A DNA stretch of 64,000 bases from Cyrtodaria siliqua (GCA_037043455.1 JAWPHD010004496.1:122339-186338); one strand, 5' to 3'; positions 24,561 through 36,114 are shown, counted from the first letter of the stretch. Program-made: numbers and translations. Notes: generated by a model from the sequence alone, not told the origin.

Positions 24561-25205
24561 GTGAATTAGATGAGGTAACGAGTAAGCACGCGCTTTTAAA
24601 ACAAAGGTAAGCAAAGCCTGTATGGTGAATTTGTAAATATACTCAGTGCATTTGAACAAGCAAAATGTATTTTAACTCAAAGAAATAGTGCAAATCTTAA
24701 GCAACTTTTAATCGCCATGTGTTTACATTTTTTACTTAGAAATTAATTGAATTGAAATGGGTTTTAAGGTGCACCAACACATGAAAGGTTATATGGCACC
24801 TAACAGGAATGAACATGCCAGGCTCACCTTCCATTTACACCGAGATAAAATATGGAGAATGGGCCTAGAGCCATCTCACCTGGAGAACTGCAGAGTTGCT
24901 GCAAATTATATTGTAGACACTCCATTTACGCTGGAGCTTTTATTGTTTTTCTGCCACTGCTCTAGTGATTTGAGCGAGATGGCACCTGAAACAATGCAGG
25001 GGTCATGATGATGACCTTTAATGAGCATTTGGGATGGGTGGGGATGGGGGTCTACCCCTCTGCCTACCCCTCTAACGGGATCTGCAGTGGCCCTATTTTT
25101 TCCAGGGAACCACAAGGGGCTTTTGACAAAGACTTTGATACTAACATAAAATACAATATTGATTTGAACAAAAATAACAGCCTAATAAAAATAATCGAAA
25201 TAAAC
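24561..25205. other. Unclassified stretch with a short dispersed repeat
   Basis: The segment 24782-24826 (atgaaaggttatatggcacc, then taacaggaatgaacatgcca) recurs diverged at 54105-54155. An 83-codon frame at 24757-25008 has no family features, so I do not call it a gene. Confidence 0.4.
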
Positions 25206-25212
25206 ATGTACT

Positions 25213-26159
25213 GAGTGTATACTAGTATGTTGTGTTATGTTATTCACGATGTAATAACGTAATGCATGGTCCATGCATCACACATATAGTTAACTAGTAT
25301 GTTGTGTTTATGTTATGCACGATGTAGTAACGTAATGCATGGTCCATGCAGCACACATATTGAGTGTATACTGGTGTGTTATGTTTATGTTATTCACGAT
25401 GTAGTAACGTAATGCATGGTCCATGCAGCACACATATTGAGTGTATACTGGTGTGTTATGTTTATGTTATTCACGATGTAGTAACGTAATGCATGGTCCA
25501 TGCAGCACACATATTGAGTGTATACTGGTGTGTTATGTTTATGTTATTCACGATGTATGGTCCATGCAGCACACATATTGAGTGTATACTGGTGTGTTAT
25601 GTTTATGTTATTCACGATGTATGGTCCATGCAGCACACATATTGAGTGTATACTGGTGTGTTATGTTTATGTTATTCACGATGTATGGTCCATGCAGCAC
25701 ACATATTGAGTGTATACTGGTGTGTTATGTTTATGTTATTCACGATGTATGGTCCATGCAGCACACATATTGAGTGTATACTGGTGTGTTATGTTTATGT
25801 TATTCACGATGTATGGTCCATGCAGCACACATATTGAGTGTATACTGGTGTGTTATGTTTATGTTATTCACGATGTATGGTCCATGCAGCACACATATTG
25901 AGTGTATACTGGTGTGTTATGTTTATGTTATTCACGATGTATGGTCCATGCAGCACACATATTGAGTGTATACTGGTGTGTTATGTTTATGTTATTCACG
26001 ATGTATGGTCCATGCAGCACACATATTGAGTGTATACTGGTGTGTTATGTTTATGTTATTCACGATGTATGGTCCATGCAGCACACATATTGAGTGTATA
26101 CTGGTGTGTTATGTTTATGTTATTCACGATGTATGGTCCATGCAGCACACATATTGAGT
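25213..26159. repeat. 64-bp minisatellite, highly homogeneous
   Basis: Head-to-tail units read gtgtatactggtgtgttatg ... ttcacgatgtatggtccatg ... cagcacacatattga. The first four or so units are 77 bp, carrying an extra agtaacgtaatgc, and are diverged. From about 25515 on, ten 64-bp units are practically identical. As 64 is not a multiple of three, overlapping 63-codon frames appear in every unit; these are not genes. Confidence 0.97.
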
Positions 26160-26429
26160 GGTGAACGCGACACCAGTGTAACTACATGTAAGGAAAAACA
26201 AGTAAGAATTGTTTCTATGAGCACACAATTTACATTTCAAACTATTCAATAATTCAAAATATAGTATACAGTTCTAATTTATTAACATGAACTGTAGGTC
26301 TCCTTTTGCCATCAAATGTTTCTGATATTTGAAGTTAGAGTACCGCAAACGGTACATAATACGCCAATCAAAAGTCGAAATCTTACGTAAAATCAGAAGG
26401 TAAGTAACTTAGAAACAGTATTTTAAGAA

Positions 26430-27130
26430 TTTGGTCAATGTGACCTTAATGTTTGACCTACTGACCCTATTCTCGATAAGGTTCTCCCAGTTACCATGGA
26501 TAATATGCGTATGACGTTTCATGAGCGCGAGTATTATACTTTCTGAGCTATAAGTAGGAATACGCATGTGGATACGATGTCATGGCGAATACATATTTGG
26601 CATACTGACCCAAAAAGCGCGATTATGGTCCTTTCCTTCACCAATGAAAATAACTGTGTTTCATATGTCCAGAGTTTTATAAGTCATCGGGAGACAAGAT
26701 TATGTCCATATGGTGACATGACGACCTTGAACGTTTACATACTGACCCCAAAATCAAAAAAGTTTTTCCTGTTATAAAAGGCAACGTACTACCTATGAAG
26801 TTTCATGAGGTGGGTGTTATGCTTTTGAAGAAATTCCGCAGAATGCGCATGCCTGCATGAGGGAATGGTTACCTTGACCTTTAACCTACTGACCTAAAGT
26901 GTCCTTCTCTCGCCAACGGAGTTGTACCTTTATGAAGTTGTATAAGGGTGGGAGTTATACTTTCAGAGTTATCACGCGGAATGCTTAAGTGAATATTTTG
27001 TCATGGAGATCTAGAACTTTGACATAATGACCCCAAAAGCAAATGGGTTTCTATGCTCACCAAGGGCAATGTACCTAAAAATTTGCATGAGGATGGCTGT
27101 TATGCGTTCGAATGTATTACGCGGAAGGTA
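26430..27130. repeat. ~190-bp degenerate tandem units
   Basis: Units share gtcatggcgaa/gtgacatgacgaccttga, tactgacccaaaa, ccttcaccaa and tatgaagtttcatgag followed by gttatgctttc. Three to four diverged copies; no coding sequence. Confidence 0.6.
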
Positions 27131-27349
27131 TGTTTTGTAAATAAATGGTATGAAACACATTGAAACTGAAAACAAAGACTAACGCGGTCTTCGTTTTCTA
27201 TGTATTGCCCACAGACGTAAAATGAAACGTACGATTCTTTATTTATTAGTGAAATGACATGAAATGACATGAAATGACATACGATTCTTTACATATTAGT
27301 GAACTGAAATGTAATAACATACGATTCTTAACATATTTGTGAAATCAAA

Positions 27350-27480
27350 TGTAATGAAGATATTCTGTTAATATTGTTTGAACTGTCCCATTACTACAGC
27401 CGACAGTTTCCGTTATATCACGAACAGTAAGACGCCTGTCTGCATCGACGACGTCTTTCACGGATTCAATCAGCGTCAAA
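27350..27480 (-). pseudogene. mariner-type transposase helix-turn-helix relic
   Basis: Minus-strand translation contains VVDADRRLTVRDITETVG followed by NGTVQTIL. This is the typical second helix-turn-helix (DNA-recognition) motif of mariner-family transposases, where a line such as 'R-R-T-x-R-E-I-A-x-x-x-G-x-S-x-G-T-V-x-x-I-L' is conserved. No catalytic DDD region is adjacent; R1 repeat sequence begins immediately upstream. The piece is a short fragment of about 45 codons. Confidence 0.6.
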
Positions 27481-27494
27481 TCTACCAACATCTG

Positions 27495-28065
27495 CTTGGT
27501 GGTGGACCCTTTTACAGTTCGCCACTATGCTTTCCTCTTTAATTGTACGATGACCGGACAGGCTGTGGACCCTATGATGACGCCTACCTAAAGCCCATTG
27601 GGACGGTGGCGTTTGAGGTTTGTCCATGATCTTTCTTGTCGTGCCCTTAATGGTTTATTCTCTTACTGCTCTGGCTTCTGCAATGTCATTGAGTACCTTC
27701 ATTGTGGCTTTCTAGGCTATTGTTTTTTTTGTATTATATTTACACGAGCATATTTGTGTTTTACTTATATTGCCTATTGATGCTGCCTTGTTGGTTAGAG
27801 ATTAGACACTGTCCTGTTTCAATGGGTTGACGTAGGGTAAGTTTGGTGCACCCTAGAACCGGTTTAAACCCCCAGTGGCCTACTTTGCCACTGACCGTTC
27901 CAAGGCGGTAGCCCTATTGTCAACCCTTTTTGTGTTTGTGATGTCGTTTGCATTTATTATTGCTTTTGTCTTCTTGTTTATCTGTTTGCGTGTTTGTTTT
28001 TGTGTTTTGTGGTTTACTGTCCTCCTTGAATGCTACTTTCCCTGTCCGATCTTTTTATATTTCTT
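27495..28065 (+). repeat. Dispersed repeat R1, most complete copy
   Basis: Runs from the ggtggacccttttacagttc box through gatgaccggacaggctgtgg, a middle absent elsewhere, gcaccctagaaccggtttaa, ccgttccaaggcggtagcc, gtcaacccttt and tgtccgatcttttt. Other copies match overlapping parts at 722-1545, 15290-16115, 35448-35604, 52215-52446, 57165-57305 and 57563-57730. The open frame at 27875-28114 lies wholly in the repeat. Family unclassified. Confidence 0.75.
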
Positions 28066-28389
28066 TTCCTACCACGCCCTCGATCATCTTCTAGCGTTTA
28101 TCTACCCTCCTTAAAACGTGTGCCATGTGTAAACAAGTGCACGACAAATAGCACACGTAATTTTATAAATTTTCTCGCCATATTTCATTAAACAAATCTT
28201 TATAAAATTATTTAAAATTTAAAATTCAAAGTCAATTTTGGACTGCTCCGTACAGCTGTCAATGGGTTACTATGCCAACGTACTCAAGAAAGATGTATAT
28301 ATTCACAATAAACTAAAAACTGTTATACACCACATTGAAGAATAATTGTGTTATGGCAAAAGTCTACGTAATTTTTGATCATCCCTCGT

Positions 28390-28760
28390 ACTAGTGAAAT
28401 GATATGTAATGACTTGATATTGTTAATATTACAGCGAAATGATATGTGCTGACCTGCAGTTCTTTATAACCAGTGAAATGAAAGGTGCTGACATGCTGGT
28501 ATATACATATCAGTGAAGTGATAAGTGCTGACATTCGATTCTTTACACATTAGTAAAATGAAAGGTGAAGACTTGACATTATTAATATTACTGTAGTATA
28601 AAGTTTGCAGACTTGATATTATTAATATTACAGTTAAATGAAATTCGATTATTTAGATATAAGTGAAATGAAGGGTGCTGCCATGCCTTTCTTTATATAA
28701 TGGGAAAATGAAAGGTGCAGATTTGATATTGTTAATAAACGTGCTGACATGCTGTTATAT
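28390..28760. repeat. Degenerate short repeats (gtgaaatgaaaggtgctgac)
   Basis: Alternating words agtgaaatgaaaggtgctga, cttgatattgttaatattac and cattcgattctttac recur irregularly. A related run of gaaatgacat words lies at 27250-27345. Confidence 0.6.
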
Positions 28761-28878
28761 ATAAATATATATTATTGTTTATGATATGTTTGTAATGATA
28801 ATATAACCTTTCAAACTTCATATTTCGAAGTCAAATCTTTTTTTACTATACACACCTTGTTCTTAACATCTATTTCAG

Positions 28879-28978
28879 AATCAACAATGTCATGCTGAAC
28901 AACGGTCAGTTTGGGGAGCTGTTTCGGTGTCCTCCACAGTCACCTTTAGTCACATTTGACACATGTTCATTCTTTTAA
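28879..28978 (+). CDS. Candidate terminal exon of an unknown gene (weak)
   Basis: A good acceptor, cttaacatctatttcag, precedes a 32-codon stretch ending in TAA at 28976-28978. It includes NNVMLNNGQFGELF, two Cys residues and TFDTC. The sequence is outside the recognised repeats and more GC-rich than its surroundings. Ten bases downstream an attaaa word could act as a poly(A) signal. No homologous family is recognised and no upstream exon was identified, so this is only a splice-site and composition argument. Confidence 0.22.
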
Positions 28979-29261
28979 CAGTATACCATTAAATTATTAA
29001 AATAACCCAACATCCAACTTACTGGCATATGCTATCGTGTTGTTTATTTTAACTTGACCGGCTCGTGTTGTTTGGGATATGTGTGTTTTGGTGAATAGTT
29101 CAATCATAATACACATTTAGTGTCTTTTCTCAGACGCACTATTAATGATGCCTCATCAATGTAATTCTACGACGAAGTCGTGCCACTTATTTCGTGTATT
29201 ACTCACCATTAGCTTTACTGTACAGTGTCAAAATAATGTCTTCTCATTACTAATCACTCAC

Positions 29262-29296
29262 GATGGCGCGGATGACAGCGTTAACGAGGTCTTGAT
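29262..29296 (-). CDS. Candidate 35-nt micro-exon (weak)
   Basis: On the minus strand a pyrimidine-rich acceptor (ctcctctttcctttcag) is followed 35 nt later by gtgagtg. One frame reads QDLVNAVIRAI, a plausible amphipathic helix, with phase 1 left and phase 0 right. The GC content stands out from the flanks. No neighbouring exons were recognised. Confidence 0.25.
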
Positions 29297-29759
29297 CTGA
29301 AAGGAAAGAGGAGATGCCGGGGAAAACCCACGTTACCGTGTGGGCGACCACCATTGACGTTGTAAACAAAATATCAAATGTATACAAGAAACGAGAAGGT
29401 CACGGGCCTCAAGTCGAGCCGCCGGAAATGTGTGACTGAAGTATAAGCGGAGTCCAAAATAATTTTTTAAGTAAATCGACCCATTAGATACATATGATGG
29501 TGTGTGATCAGTTGTAATAGTTGTACCCATTTAATGTACATCTGAAATATAAAACATACGTATTTCTTAGTTTGAAAGATAATGTTTTACGAAAGAATTC
29601 ATGCCAAATGCATGTATTATCGTCAGAAAATGATAAGAAAACAATTGTGTTAAGTATTTTGGCATGTCATCCTACCAAATACAGTTTTGCGCGGTATTTT
29701 GGGTGAAATTGTGAAGTTAAAAAGTGTTCAATCAGCTGTTCAAATGAAATTGTTTGAGT

Positions 29760-30480
29760 TAGTATCGAGTATGTGACCTTTTAGCATCAATTACTGATTG
29801 GCAATGCCTCCCCATGCTTCCGATTACGGTCCTGATGGTCCATTGGGCCATATTTTCTCATTCTTTCCCAAGCTCTTGTAAGCTGCTTGGGTGGTTGGAC
29901 TAAACGATCGGAAAAGCAATCTGCATATGGTTCCAATCATTTTTTATGGAATTTATGTCGGGTGGGGGTGGGGGGATGGGGTGGGATGGAGCGAGCAGGC
30001 CACTCCATGCGTTCGATACTTTTTTATCCAGTTATTGATGTAGGATGCGTTGTCACCCATCAGAATGAATTCATCCCCGAATGTGACTAAAGGTGCTTAC
30101 TGACCAGTCATGGAGCCATTACCTAATACGTACAATTCTATTTAGCCGTCCCACCTGATCCCGACACAGATCATAATGGACCCATCCAATTTCTATCGTG
30201 CTCTGCAATTTTTGCTGCATGGAATCTCTCTCCGGCCGTCTCCAGACCCTGGCTCGCCGATCCGTAAGGCCAAACAAAATTTGGACTCATCTGTCAATAA
30301 AACATTTCGCCAGTTGGCATGTCTCCAACGAACATGTTCCACTGCCCATTCACGGCACATGTTTAGACACCGCGGAGTAAGAGAGGTGATGCCTTATATG
30401 TGTACCATACTCCTGGTACCATGCCTAAGCTCTATATATGATGGTATGATTCCAACCGCTCTCCACAATTCTACCTAGAT
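29760..30480 (-). pseudogene. Tc1-like transposase relic
   Basis: Broken frames on the minus strand retain Tc1-family landmarks in correct order. WAVEHVRW and LLTDESKFCL (first catalytic Asp) lie near 30340-30290, LMGDNASYIN (second Asp) near 30060, ERMEWPARS near 30010-29985, and a C-terminal TIRTVIGSM / VIDA stretch near 29850-29780. The N-terminal DNA-binding domain is not seen and several frameshifts and stops interrupt the frame. The plus-strand open frames at 30176-30478 are shadows of this relic. Confidence 0.75.
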
Positions 30481-31030
30481 GTCAAAATCAAATTTGAATG
30501 AGATAAAGATGTCATGTATGATACACCGAAATTTCGTGAAAATTGAGGGTCGCGTCAAAACTATGTATCGTACAAAGCGAACAATACCGTGACGGTTGAT
30601 TGCATTTTATCATTATATACTTAAACCATACAAAATAAATCATAAATATCCTTCATATGGGTTAAAAATAGGCGCAAATATTTTGGTGCTTAGTTTTTAG
30701 TTGCATCATTATCATAAATTAAATATTCAAGTTGAACAGTGACGTTATTGAAACTGACATGACTGACGAAAAAGTTGGTATAATTTTTTTTTTTTTTTTG
30801 ATAACCTGCATTGTATTTACGTTTGCTTGAAACGATAATCTCGACCAAATCGCATACTTAATACATGTTTATAGCGTCGATCTAACATTACACAAACAAA
30901 CGTTCATTTAGTATAACTAACAGATTAGGACATGTTTTATCAGTTGTATCACACATTGATATGTACATAACTATCCATTGTGTACATTACTAAAGTTTAT
31001 AATAAGTTCACACTAGTGTACGCTCGGGAA
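30481..31030. other. AT-rich spacer
   Basis: Non-coding between the Tc1 relic and the signal-peptide exon. Contains a run of about 17 T at 30783-30799. No feature otherwise. Confidence 0.4.
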
Positions 31031-31036
31031 GGCTGA

Positions 31037-31044
31037 TATTTATA
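31037..31044 (+). promoter_or_regulatory. Possible TATA-like element of the Notch-ligand-like gene
   Basis: tatttata lies 99 bp before the ATG at 31143. With a start site about 30 bp downstream it would leave a 5' leader of roughly 70 nt. Position and composition are the only support. Confidence 0.15.
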
Positions 31045-31142
31045 CTGCTTTAATATGTTAGAAGATTCTTCTAAATTTATGTAAAAGAAGCTAAAAGCAC
31101 GAATCCACATTTACAGTGAGCTGGAGAGTACACATATACACC

Positions 31143-31187
31143 ATGAAGGTCAACATTCTTGTAAGCTTGTGTCTGATTTGTGTAAAG
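31143..31187 (+). CDS. Exon 1 (signal peptide) of a Notch-ligand-like secreted or membrane protein
   Basis: The ATG opens a 15-codon reading, MKVNILVSLCLICVK, which is a classical hydrophobic signal core. It ends exactly at AAG followed by the strong donor gtaagg (31188-31193), phase 0. Joined to exon 2 at 48446, also phase 0, the signal sequence completes with VHA before Asp, an ideal A-x-A-like signal peptidase site. That agreement of phase, donor strength and cleavage site across a 17.3-kb intron is the main reason for linking the two exons. An alternative is that each belongs to a different gene, since no transcript evidence is available. Confidence 0.55.
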
Positions 31188-31340
31188 GTAAGGATTTGGT
31201 TTATTCAATACATAATTCTGGAGTGGGGCCTCTTTCTTGTTCGGGTAAATACATGTAATTTTCAGACAGGGTAAGTTACTAATACCTAATCCAATATATC
31301 TTGAATTACAACTGAAAATCTAATAACTAACGCGGTTTAA

Positions 31341-31929
31341 AGGGACACACGGCAATCTATGATTTGTTTTATTATCAATAATTAGAATATACGAGTATTC
31401 TTCGATTTGTGAATCGTGTTTCATTTCGACTTTTAGAAAGTGTTAGCATATACTTAATTGAAAGATAATATACTCAGTTCTTTTAAAAACGCACCATTTT
31501 GGTTATTGTAAGTCCGCTGTTTTTTTGTTCAAATCAAGATTGTATTTTATGTTAGTGTACTCGTTTCTTTGTCCCGAAGGTTAACATACGGCGATAGACA
31601 GTTGCATAAGTTTTGCTCTGCTTTTTTTTCAGGTAAACCATTTTGCACGAGGACTTGATTTCCATTCTAGAAATTAAAAAAATACGAATTGTTTCGTTTT
31701 CAAATGTGCTGTGTGTAAAAATTGGGAATTGTAAAGGCGGTTTGGTTATTGTACTGTTACTGTTGGTTTTAATACAATAATGGTGCAATAAAATCAACAG
31801 TAACTGTTAATATTATGCAGATATGTTCACTTAACCTTGAACTATTCAAATTTTTATTAATAATGTTTTTTATTTAGAAAAACTTACGGGACGCGGCGAG
31901 TTTTAACAAATCAAGATTGCCATGTGTCC
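31341..31929. mobile_element. MITE-like element in intron 1, agggacacacGGCAATCT termini
   Basis: Preceded by ttaa (31337-31340). The left end agggacacacggcaatct is mirrored by agattgccatgtgtcca at the right. An internal cgggacgcggc box also occurs, inverted, at about 12082 and 12463. Non-coding. Confidence 0.5.
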
Positions 31930-31935
31930 ATTCAT

Positions 31936-32168
31936 TACGTGGTCCGACCTTAATTCCATTAAGCGATGGGATAGTGTTACCCAGCTATAATTTCATTACC
32001 TTAATTCCATTAAGCAATGGGAAAGTGTTACCCATCTATAATTTCATTACGTGGTCCCACCTTAATTCCATTAAGCGATGGGAAAGTGTTACCCAGCTAT
32101 AATTACATTACGTGGTCTCGCCTTACTTCCATTAAGCGATGGGAAAGTGTTACCCAGCTATAATTAAT
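31936..32168. repeat. ~60-bp tandem repeat, four units
   Basis: Units follow the pattern accttaattccattaagcga, tgggaaagtgttacccagct, ataatttcattacgtggtc. One unit lacks the cgtggtc segment. A 61-codon frame across it is a by-product. Confidence 0.9.
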
Positions 32169-32169
32169 A

Positions 32170-33175
32170 GTGTATAGTGTGCATGTTCTTTTCCTGTTTC
32201 AATTCTTTAATATTGCATTTTCATTTACATATACAAATATATATTAGAATTTGATTTGTGTTAATTGTAGTTTGCAGTTATCTATGTTTAAGGTTTTAGT
32301 CGCAAATATGCAGCGGTAATTAATATTAAGACTCAGTGCTCCTTACAAATAGTTTAACTCTGAACGGCCATTCTCTGAGTTTCTCACCAGGCTCATCTAT
32401 GAAGTGGTCAGCCAAACAGTGATATTAATAGAAACATATGTATACTTTAAGAACATGAAGGTAACCACACATGAATCAATTGACCATTCCCTGTCTGAAT
32501 ACAGGAAGCTGCCGAATCCCCTTCTACCAGTGGGTATACATGTTAACTTTTATTGTATTGTAACAATAAGGACTTGTTTTCCCTTATACCTCAACGTGAT
32601 ACATTAAAAGAAAGTTGCTCTACATTCTGAATTGATTGTTTTCTCAGGCCCCACAGAAGTGATCACCCCGAGTACCTAAGCCAAGCAAATAAACACATAA
32701 CCTCAAACAACAACTCGGTCACAAAAGCGGATATTAGCAGGATTTTATAACGGATATTTCGAAAACAAAACAAGTTTAAAAACATTTTTTACTGAAAAAA
32801 TGCGACAATCTGTTCAAAATTACCTATTAAATGTTTTAATTTTACAATATGCAAACCTTTTAAGCCGAGATTGGGGTTTTATTTCACCCCAGCCAACCCC
32901 GTTTTCGCTTCTTGGAGAAGTGGTTGGATGGGGTATGAATTTTAATACTCGGACCACGTAATGTTAATTCAGTCTAACACCTAACATGGTTTCAGGGAGT
33001 GTATTAAAGTCATGACTTATTTATTGTAATACACTAGAGTATTTCATATTCAAATGAGAAAAGAATAAAACATTAAGTCCCAAATGAATACGCATGTGGA
33101 CATACACATGAGAACTTACATGCGTATTATTACATCGGAATAATAAAAGAAGAAGTTTTTAAAGTATAGGTTATA
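32170..33175. other. Intron 1 sequence, no feature recognised
   Basis: AT-rich, with no gene or obvious repeat. At 32648 a ttttctcag acceptor is followed by four codons and TGA, which I do not consider an exon. Confidence 0.4.
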
Positions 33176-33185
33176 AAGTTGTCGA

Positions 33186-35385
33186 TTTGATACCCAACAT
33201 GAATCATGTACATTCATTAAATAACTATTATAACATCATGTACATTCATTCATTAACTATTAAAACATCATGTATATTCATTAAATAACTATTATAACAT
33301 CATGTACATCATTCATTAAATAACTATTATAACATCATGTACATCATTCATTAAATAACTATTATAACATCATTCACATTCATTAAATAACTATTATAAC
33401 ATCATGTACATTCATTCATTAAATAACTATTATAACATCATGCACATCATTCATTAAATAACTATTAAAAACATCATGTACATCATTCATTAAATAACTA
33501 TTATACCATCATGTACATTCATTAAATAACTATTATAACATCATGTACCTTCATTAAATAACCATTATAACATCATGTACATCATTCATTAAATAACTAT
33601 TATAACATCGTGTACATTCATTAAATAACTATTATAACATCATGTACATCATTCATTAAATAACTATTATAACATCATGTACATTCATTAAATAACTATA
33701 ACAACATCATGTACATTCATTAATTAAATATCTACTATAACATCATGAACATTCATTAAATAACTATTATAAAATCATGTACATTCATTAAATAACTATT
33801 ATAACATCATGCACATCATTCATTAAATAACTATTATAACATCATGTACATTCATTAAATAACTATTATAACATCATGTACCTTCATTAAATAACTATTA
33901 TAACATCATGTACATCATTCATTAAATAACTACTATAACATCATGTACATTCTTTAAATAACTATTATAACATCATGTACGTCATTCATTAAATAACTAT
34001 TATAACATCATGTACCTTCATTAAATAACTATTATAACATCATGTACATCATTCATTAAATAACTATTATAACATCATGTACATCATTCATTAAATAAAT
34101 ATTATAACATCATGTACATTCATTAAATAACTATAACATCATATACATTCATTCATTAAATATATTTTATAACATCATGTACATTCATTAAATAACTATT
34201 ATAACATCATTTTCATTCCTTAAATAACTATTATAACATCATGTACATTCATTAAATAACTATTATAACATCATGTACATTCATTAAATAACTATTATAA
34301 CTTCATGTACATCATTCATTAAATAACTATTATAACATCATGTACATCATTCATTAAATAACTATTATAACATCATGAACATCATTCATTAAATAACTAT
34401 TATAACATCATGTACCTTCATTAACTAACTATTATAACATCATGTACATCATTCATTAAATTACTATTATAACATCATGTACATTCATTAAATAACTATT
34501 ATAACATCATGTACATCATTCATTAAATAACTATTATAACATCATGTACATTCATTAAATAACTATTACAACATCATGTACATTCATTCATTAAATAACT
34601 ATTATAACATCATGTACATTCATTAAATAACTACTATAACATCATGTACATCATTCATTAAATAACTATCATAACACCATGTACTTCATTCATTAAATAA
34701 CTATTATAACATCATGTACATTCATTAAATAACTATTATAACATCATGTACATTCATTTAATAACTATTATAACATCATGTACATTCATTATATAACTAT
34801 TATAACATCATGAACATCATTCATTAAATAACTATTATAACATCATGTACCTTCATTAACTAACTATTATAACATCATGTACATCATTCATTAAATTACT
34901 ATTATAACATCATGTACATTCATTAAATAACTATTATAACATCATGTACATCATTCATTAAATAACTATTATAACATCATGTACATTCATTAAATAACTA
35001 TTACAACATCATGTACATTCATTCATTAAATAACTATTATAACATCATGTACATTCATTAAATAACTATTATAACATCATGTACATCATTCATTAAATAA
35101 CTATCATAACACCATGTACTTCATTCATTAAATAACTATTATAACATCATGTACATTCATTAAATAACTATTATAACATCATGTACATTCATTAAATAAC
35201 TATTATAACATCATGTACATTCATTATATAACTATTATAACATCATGTACATTGATTAAATAACTATTATAACATCATGTACATCATTCATTATATAACT
35301 ATTATAACATCATGTACATTCATTAAATAACTATTATAATATCATGTACATTCATTAAATAACTATTATAACATCATTTCACATA
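33186..35385. repeat. 2.2-kb satellite of 32/35-bp units
   Basis: About 65 units alternate between a 32-bp form (acatcatgtacattcattaa then ataactattata) and a 35-bp form with an extra atc (gtacatcattcattaaataa). Private variants mark a higher-order repeat: the series from gaacatcattcat through ttcattaactaac, aaattactatt, ctattacaac and atcataacaccatgtactt appears at 34376-34810 and again at 34811-35245, a 435-bp period. Very low GC. It lies within intron 1 of the Notch-ligand-like gene. Confidence 0.97.
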
Positions 35386-35447
35386 TAAATAGTAATTGCA
35401 TTGTGATCAGCAAATACCACTTAACTTGTTTCAGGCTTGAAATTTAT

Positions 35448-35604
35448 AGCCCTATTGTCAACCCTTTTGTGTTTGTGATGTCGTTTACATTTTTATTAAT
35501 TTTGCATTCTCGTTTGTCTGTTTGCGTGTTTGTTTTTGTGTTTTGTGGTTGACTGTCGACATTGAATGCTGGTTTCCCTTTCCGATATTTTCATCTTTCT
35601 TGAC
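35448..35604 (+). repeat. Dispersed repeat R1, partial copy
   Basis: Matches the 3' part of 27495-28065 from tagccctattgtcaaccctt to tttccgatattttcatcttt. Open frames on both strands here are repeat artefacts. Confidence 0.8.
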
Positions 35605-35857
35605 AACTGGTCTTGTTTGCGGATTTGAGCGTCGCAACCTTTCTCTCGGTGTATTGTTAACGTGTAATAATGAGTTCTCCGTACCCATGATACATGTCAA
35701 CATATTAGTGTACGACACGTCAATTACCGTGCTTAAGCGTTTTCTTCTTTAAGTTTTAATTTATTTCATTTAAACAAACATAAACTATTTATGATCTATT
35801 ACCTAATATAATTTTAAAAACCTCGGTTTTCAAAAAAAAATCAGTTTTAAATTACAC

Positions 35858-36114
35858 GGGACGTCCGTGGAAGAGTGGTTAGAGTTACTGACTTGAAATC
35901 ACTTGCCCCTCACCGCTGTGGGTTCGATCCCTCATGAGTCTAGCAATCTTTATGTGAGGAAGCTATCCACGTCGGTGGTTCTACCCAGGTGCCCGCTCGT
36001 GCACGAAATTGTCCGGAGAGGCACCTGAGGGTCTTCCTCCACCAATGGAAGCTGGAAATTCGCCTTATGACCTTAGCTGTTGGTGCGACTATAAAATCCA
36101 ATTCAATTCAATTC
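35858..36114 (+). mobile_element. tRNA-derived SINE with 9-bp target-site duplication
   Basis: The 5' head carries a pol III A box (tggaagagtggttagag, 35868-35884) and a B box ggttcgatccc (35921-35931). It is followed by a conserved central part (gtccggagaggcacctgag, cttcctccaccaatggaagc, ttggtgcgac) and a short attca-repeat tail. Perfect 9-bp direct repeats aaattacac flank it at 35849-35857 and 36115-36123. The central part resembles widespread molluscan SINEs such as the RUDI/V-SINE type, though I cannot confirm which. The intact duplication indicates a fairly recent insertion. Confidence 0.85.

Noticed and set aside
24757..25008. 83-codon plus-strand frame
   Set aside because: Part of it recurs as a short dispersed repeat at 54.1 kb where the frame is lost; no domain recognised.
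25518..26157. A series of overlapping 63-codon plus-strand frames
   Set aside because: They are the 64-bp minisatellite read over three units; identical frames shift by one unit each and have no start context.
27875..28114. A hydrophobic 79-codon frame that could look like a membrane peptide
   Set aside because: Lies entirely in dispersed repeat R1, and the same frame is broken in other copies.
32640..32665. Possible second exon for the signal-peptide exon (ttttctcag then four codons and TGA)
   Set aside because: Would give a 19-residue peptide; the exon at 48446 gives a phase match, a cleavage site and a recognisable domain.
33186..35385. CRISPR-like array
   Set aside because: Units are contiguous 32/35-bp satellite monomers without unique spacers, in a eukaryotic context.
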